From positions 1-5,812 of the forward strand of contig CALZFJ010000145.1 of assembly GCA_945645715.1 (NCBI GenBank): DNA of 5,812 nucleotides. The letters are read 5' to 3'. Positions 5,657 through 5,812 of this stretch are shown here, piece by piece (position 1 is the stretch's first letter; the number at the start of each line of letters is the position of its first letter). The notes under the pieces were generated by a model. That model did not search any database. It worked only from the letters and a program-made list of their open reading frames with translations, and was not told where the DNA came from. This stretch comes from an uncultured Prevotellaceae bacterium (GTDB lineage Bacteria; Bacteroidota; Bacteroidia; Bacteroidales; Muribaculaceae). The position numbers were made by a program, and so were the translations under genes.

Positions 5657-5812
5657 ATGAAGACAAGAAGTTTACTATTGGCAGCTGCAGCTCTCACTGT
5701 CGGTGGACTGAGCGCAACTGAATTCGCCGACGGTATCACTCCGCTTCTTCCCGAAGGCGTGACAATCAACTACGAGCAGAACAAGCACTTCTGGGGTCTG
5801 AAGACTCTCACC
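5657..5812 (+). CDS. Secreted protein of unknown function (5' part only)
   Basis: Only the first 52 codons are in the window, and the frame is open to the edge. Residues 1-20 form a standard Sec signal peptide: MKTR with two basic residues, a hydrophobic core SLLLAAAALTVGG, and a small-residue end LSA with likely cleavage before TEF. No cysteine follows the cleavage region, so it is not a lipoprotein. The visible mature part (TEFADGITPLLPEGVTINYEQ and on) matches no family I can name. The ATG is preceded by an AT-rich leader without Shine-Dalgarno. It has its own regulatory region and is separated from rubredoxin by a terminator, so it is an independent unit. Confidence 0.8.
   Translation, partial: MKTRSLLLAAAALTVGGLSATEFADGITPLLPEGVTINYEQNKHFWGLKTLT

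Overview
The window looks like chromosomal DNA of a Bacteroidota bacterium, most likely of the order Bacteroidales (Muribaculaceae or Prevotella-like; this is inferred, not tested). The evidence is AT-rich intergenic DNA around moderate-GC genes, almost no Shine-Dalgarno sequences, several TAnnTTTG-type -7 promoter boxes with TTG/TTTG about 20 bp upstream, and the style of the encoded proteins.

Layout. Four genes lie on the minus strand and, read in that direction, follow each other: dnaB (3173-4768, replicative helicase), a family-2 glycosyltransferase with C-terminal membrane segments (2022-3020), radC (1301-2011, JAMM-domain protein), and an AAA_14/DUF4143 ATPase (1-1056, running out of the window). 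dnaB has a recognisable promoter (4874-4905). The glycosyltransferase and radC are separated by 10 bp, with a ribosome binding site overlapping the upstream stop codon, so they are probably translationally coupled. The ATPase has its own promoter. On the plus strand are a stand-alone rubredoxin (5056-5220) closed by a strong terminator (5296-5333), then about 320 bp without a gene, then the first 52 codons of a secreted protein of unknown function (5657 onward).

Functionally this is a mixed neighbourhood: DNA replication, envelope glycan synthesis, a possible DNA-repair protein, an electron carrier, and a probably accessory ATPase. No phage, plasmid, IS or CRISPR genes are visible.

The most unusual content is between the genes. 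(1) The whole gap between radC and the ATPase is a decayed tandem array of about six units with a 39-40 bp period. Each core is a TTG-TATA-CAA palindrome. The copy nearest the ATPase is a perfect palindrome lying exactly between that gene's -33 and -7 boxes. (2) The gap after dnaB is filled by about nine copies of a GAGGTRAGA motif starting at the dnaB stop codon. (3) The dnaB leader carries four tandem 9-mers containing a perfect 16-bp palindrome. (4) Upstream of the secreted-protein gene, a 12-bp direct repeat spaced exactly 21 bp precedes a perfect -7 box, followed by two short inverted pairs.
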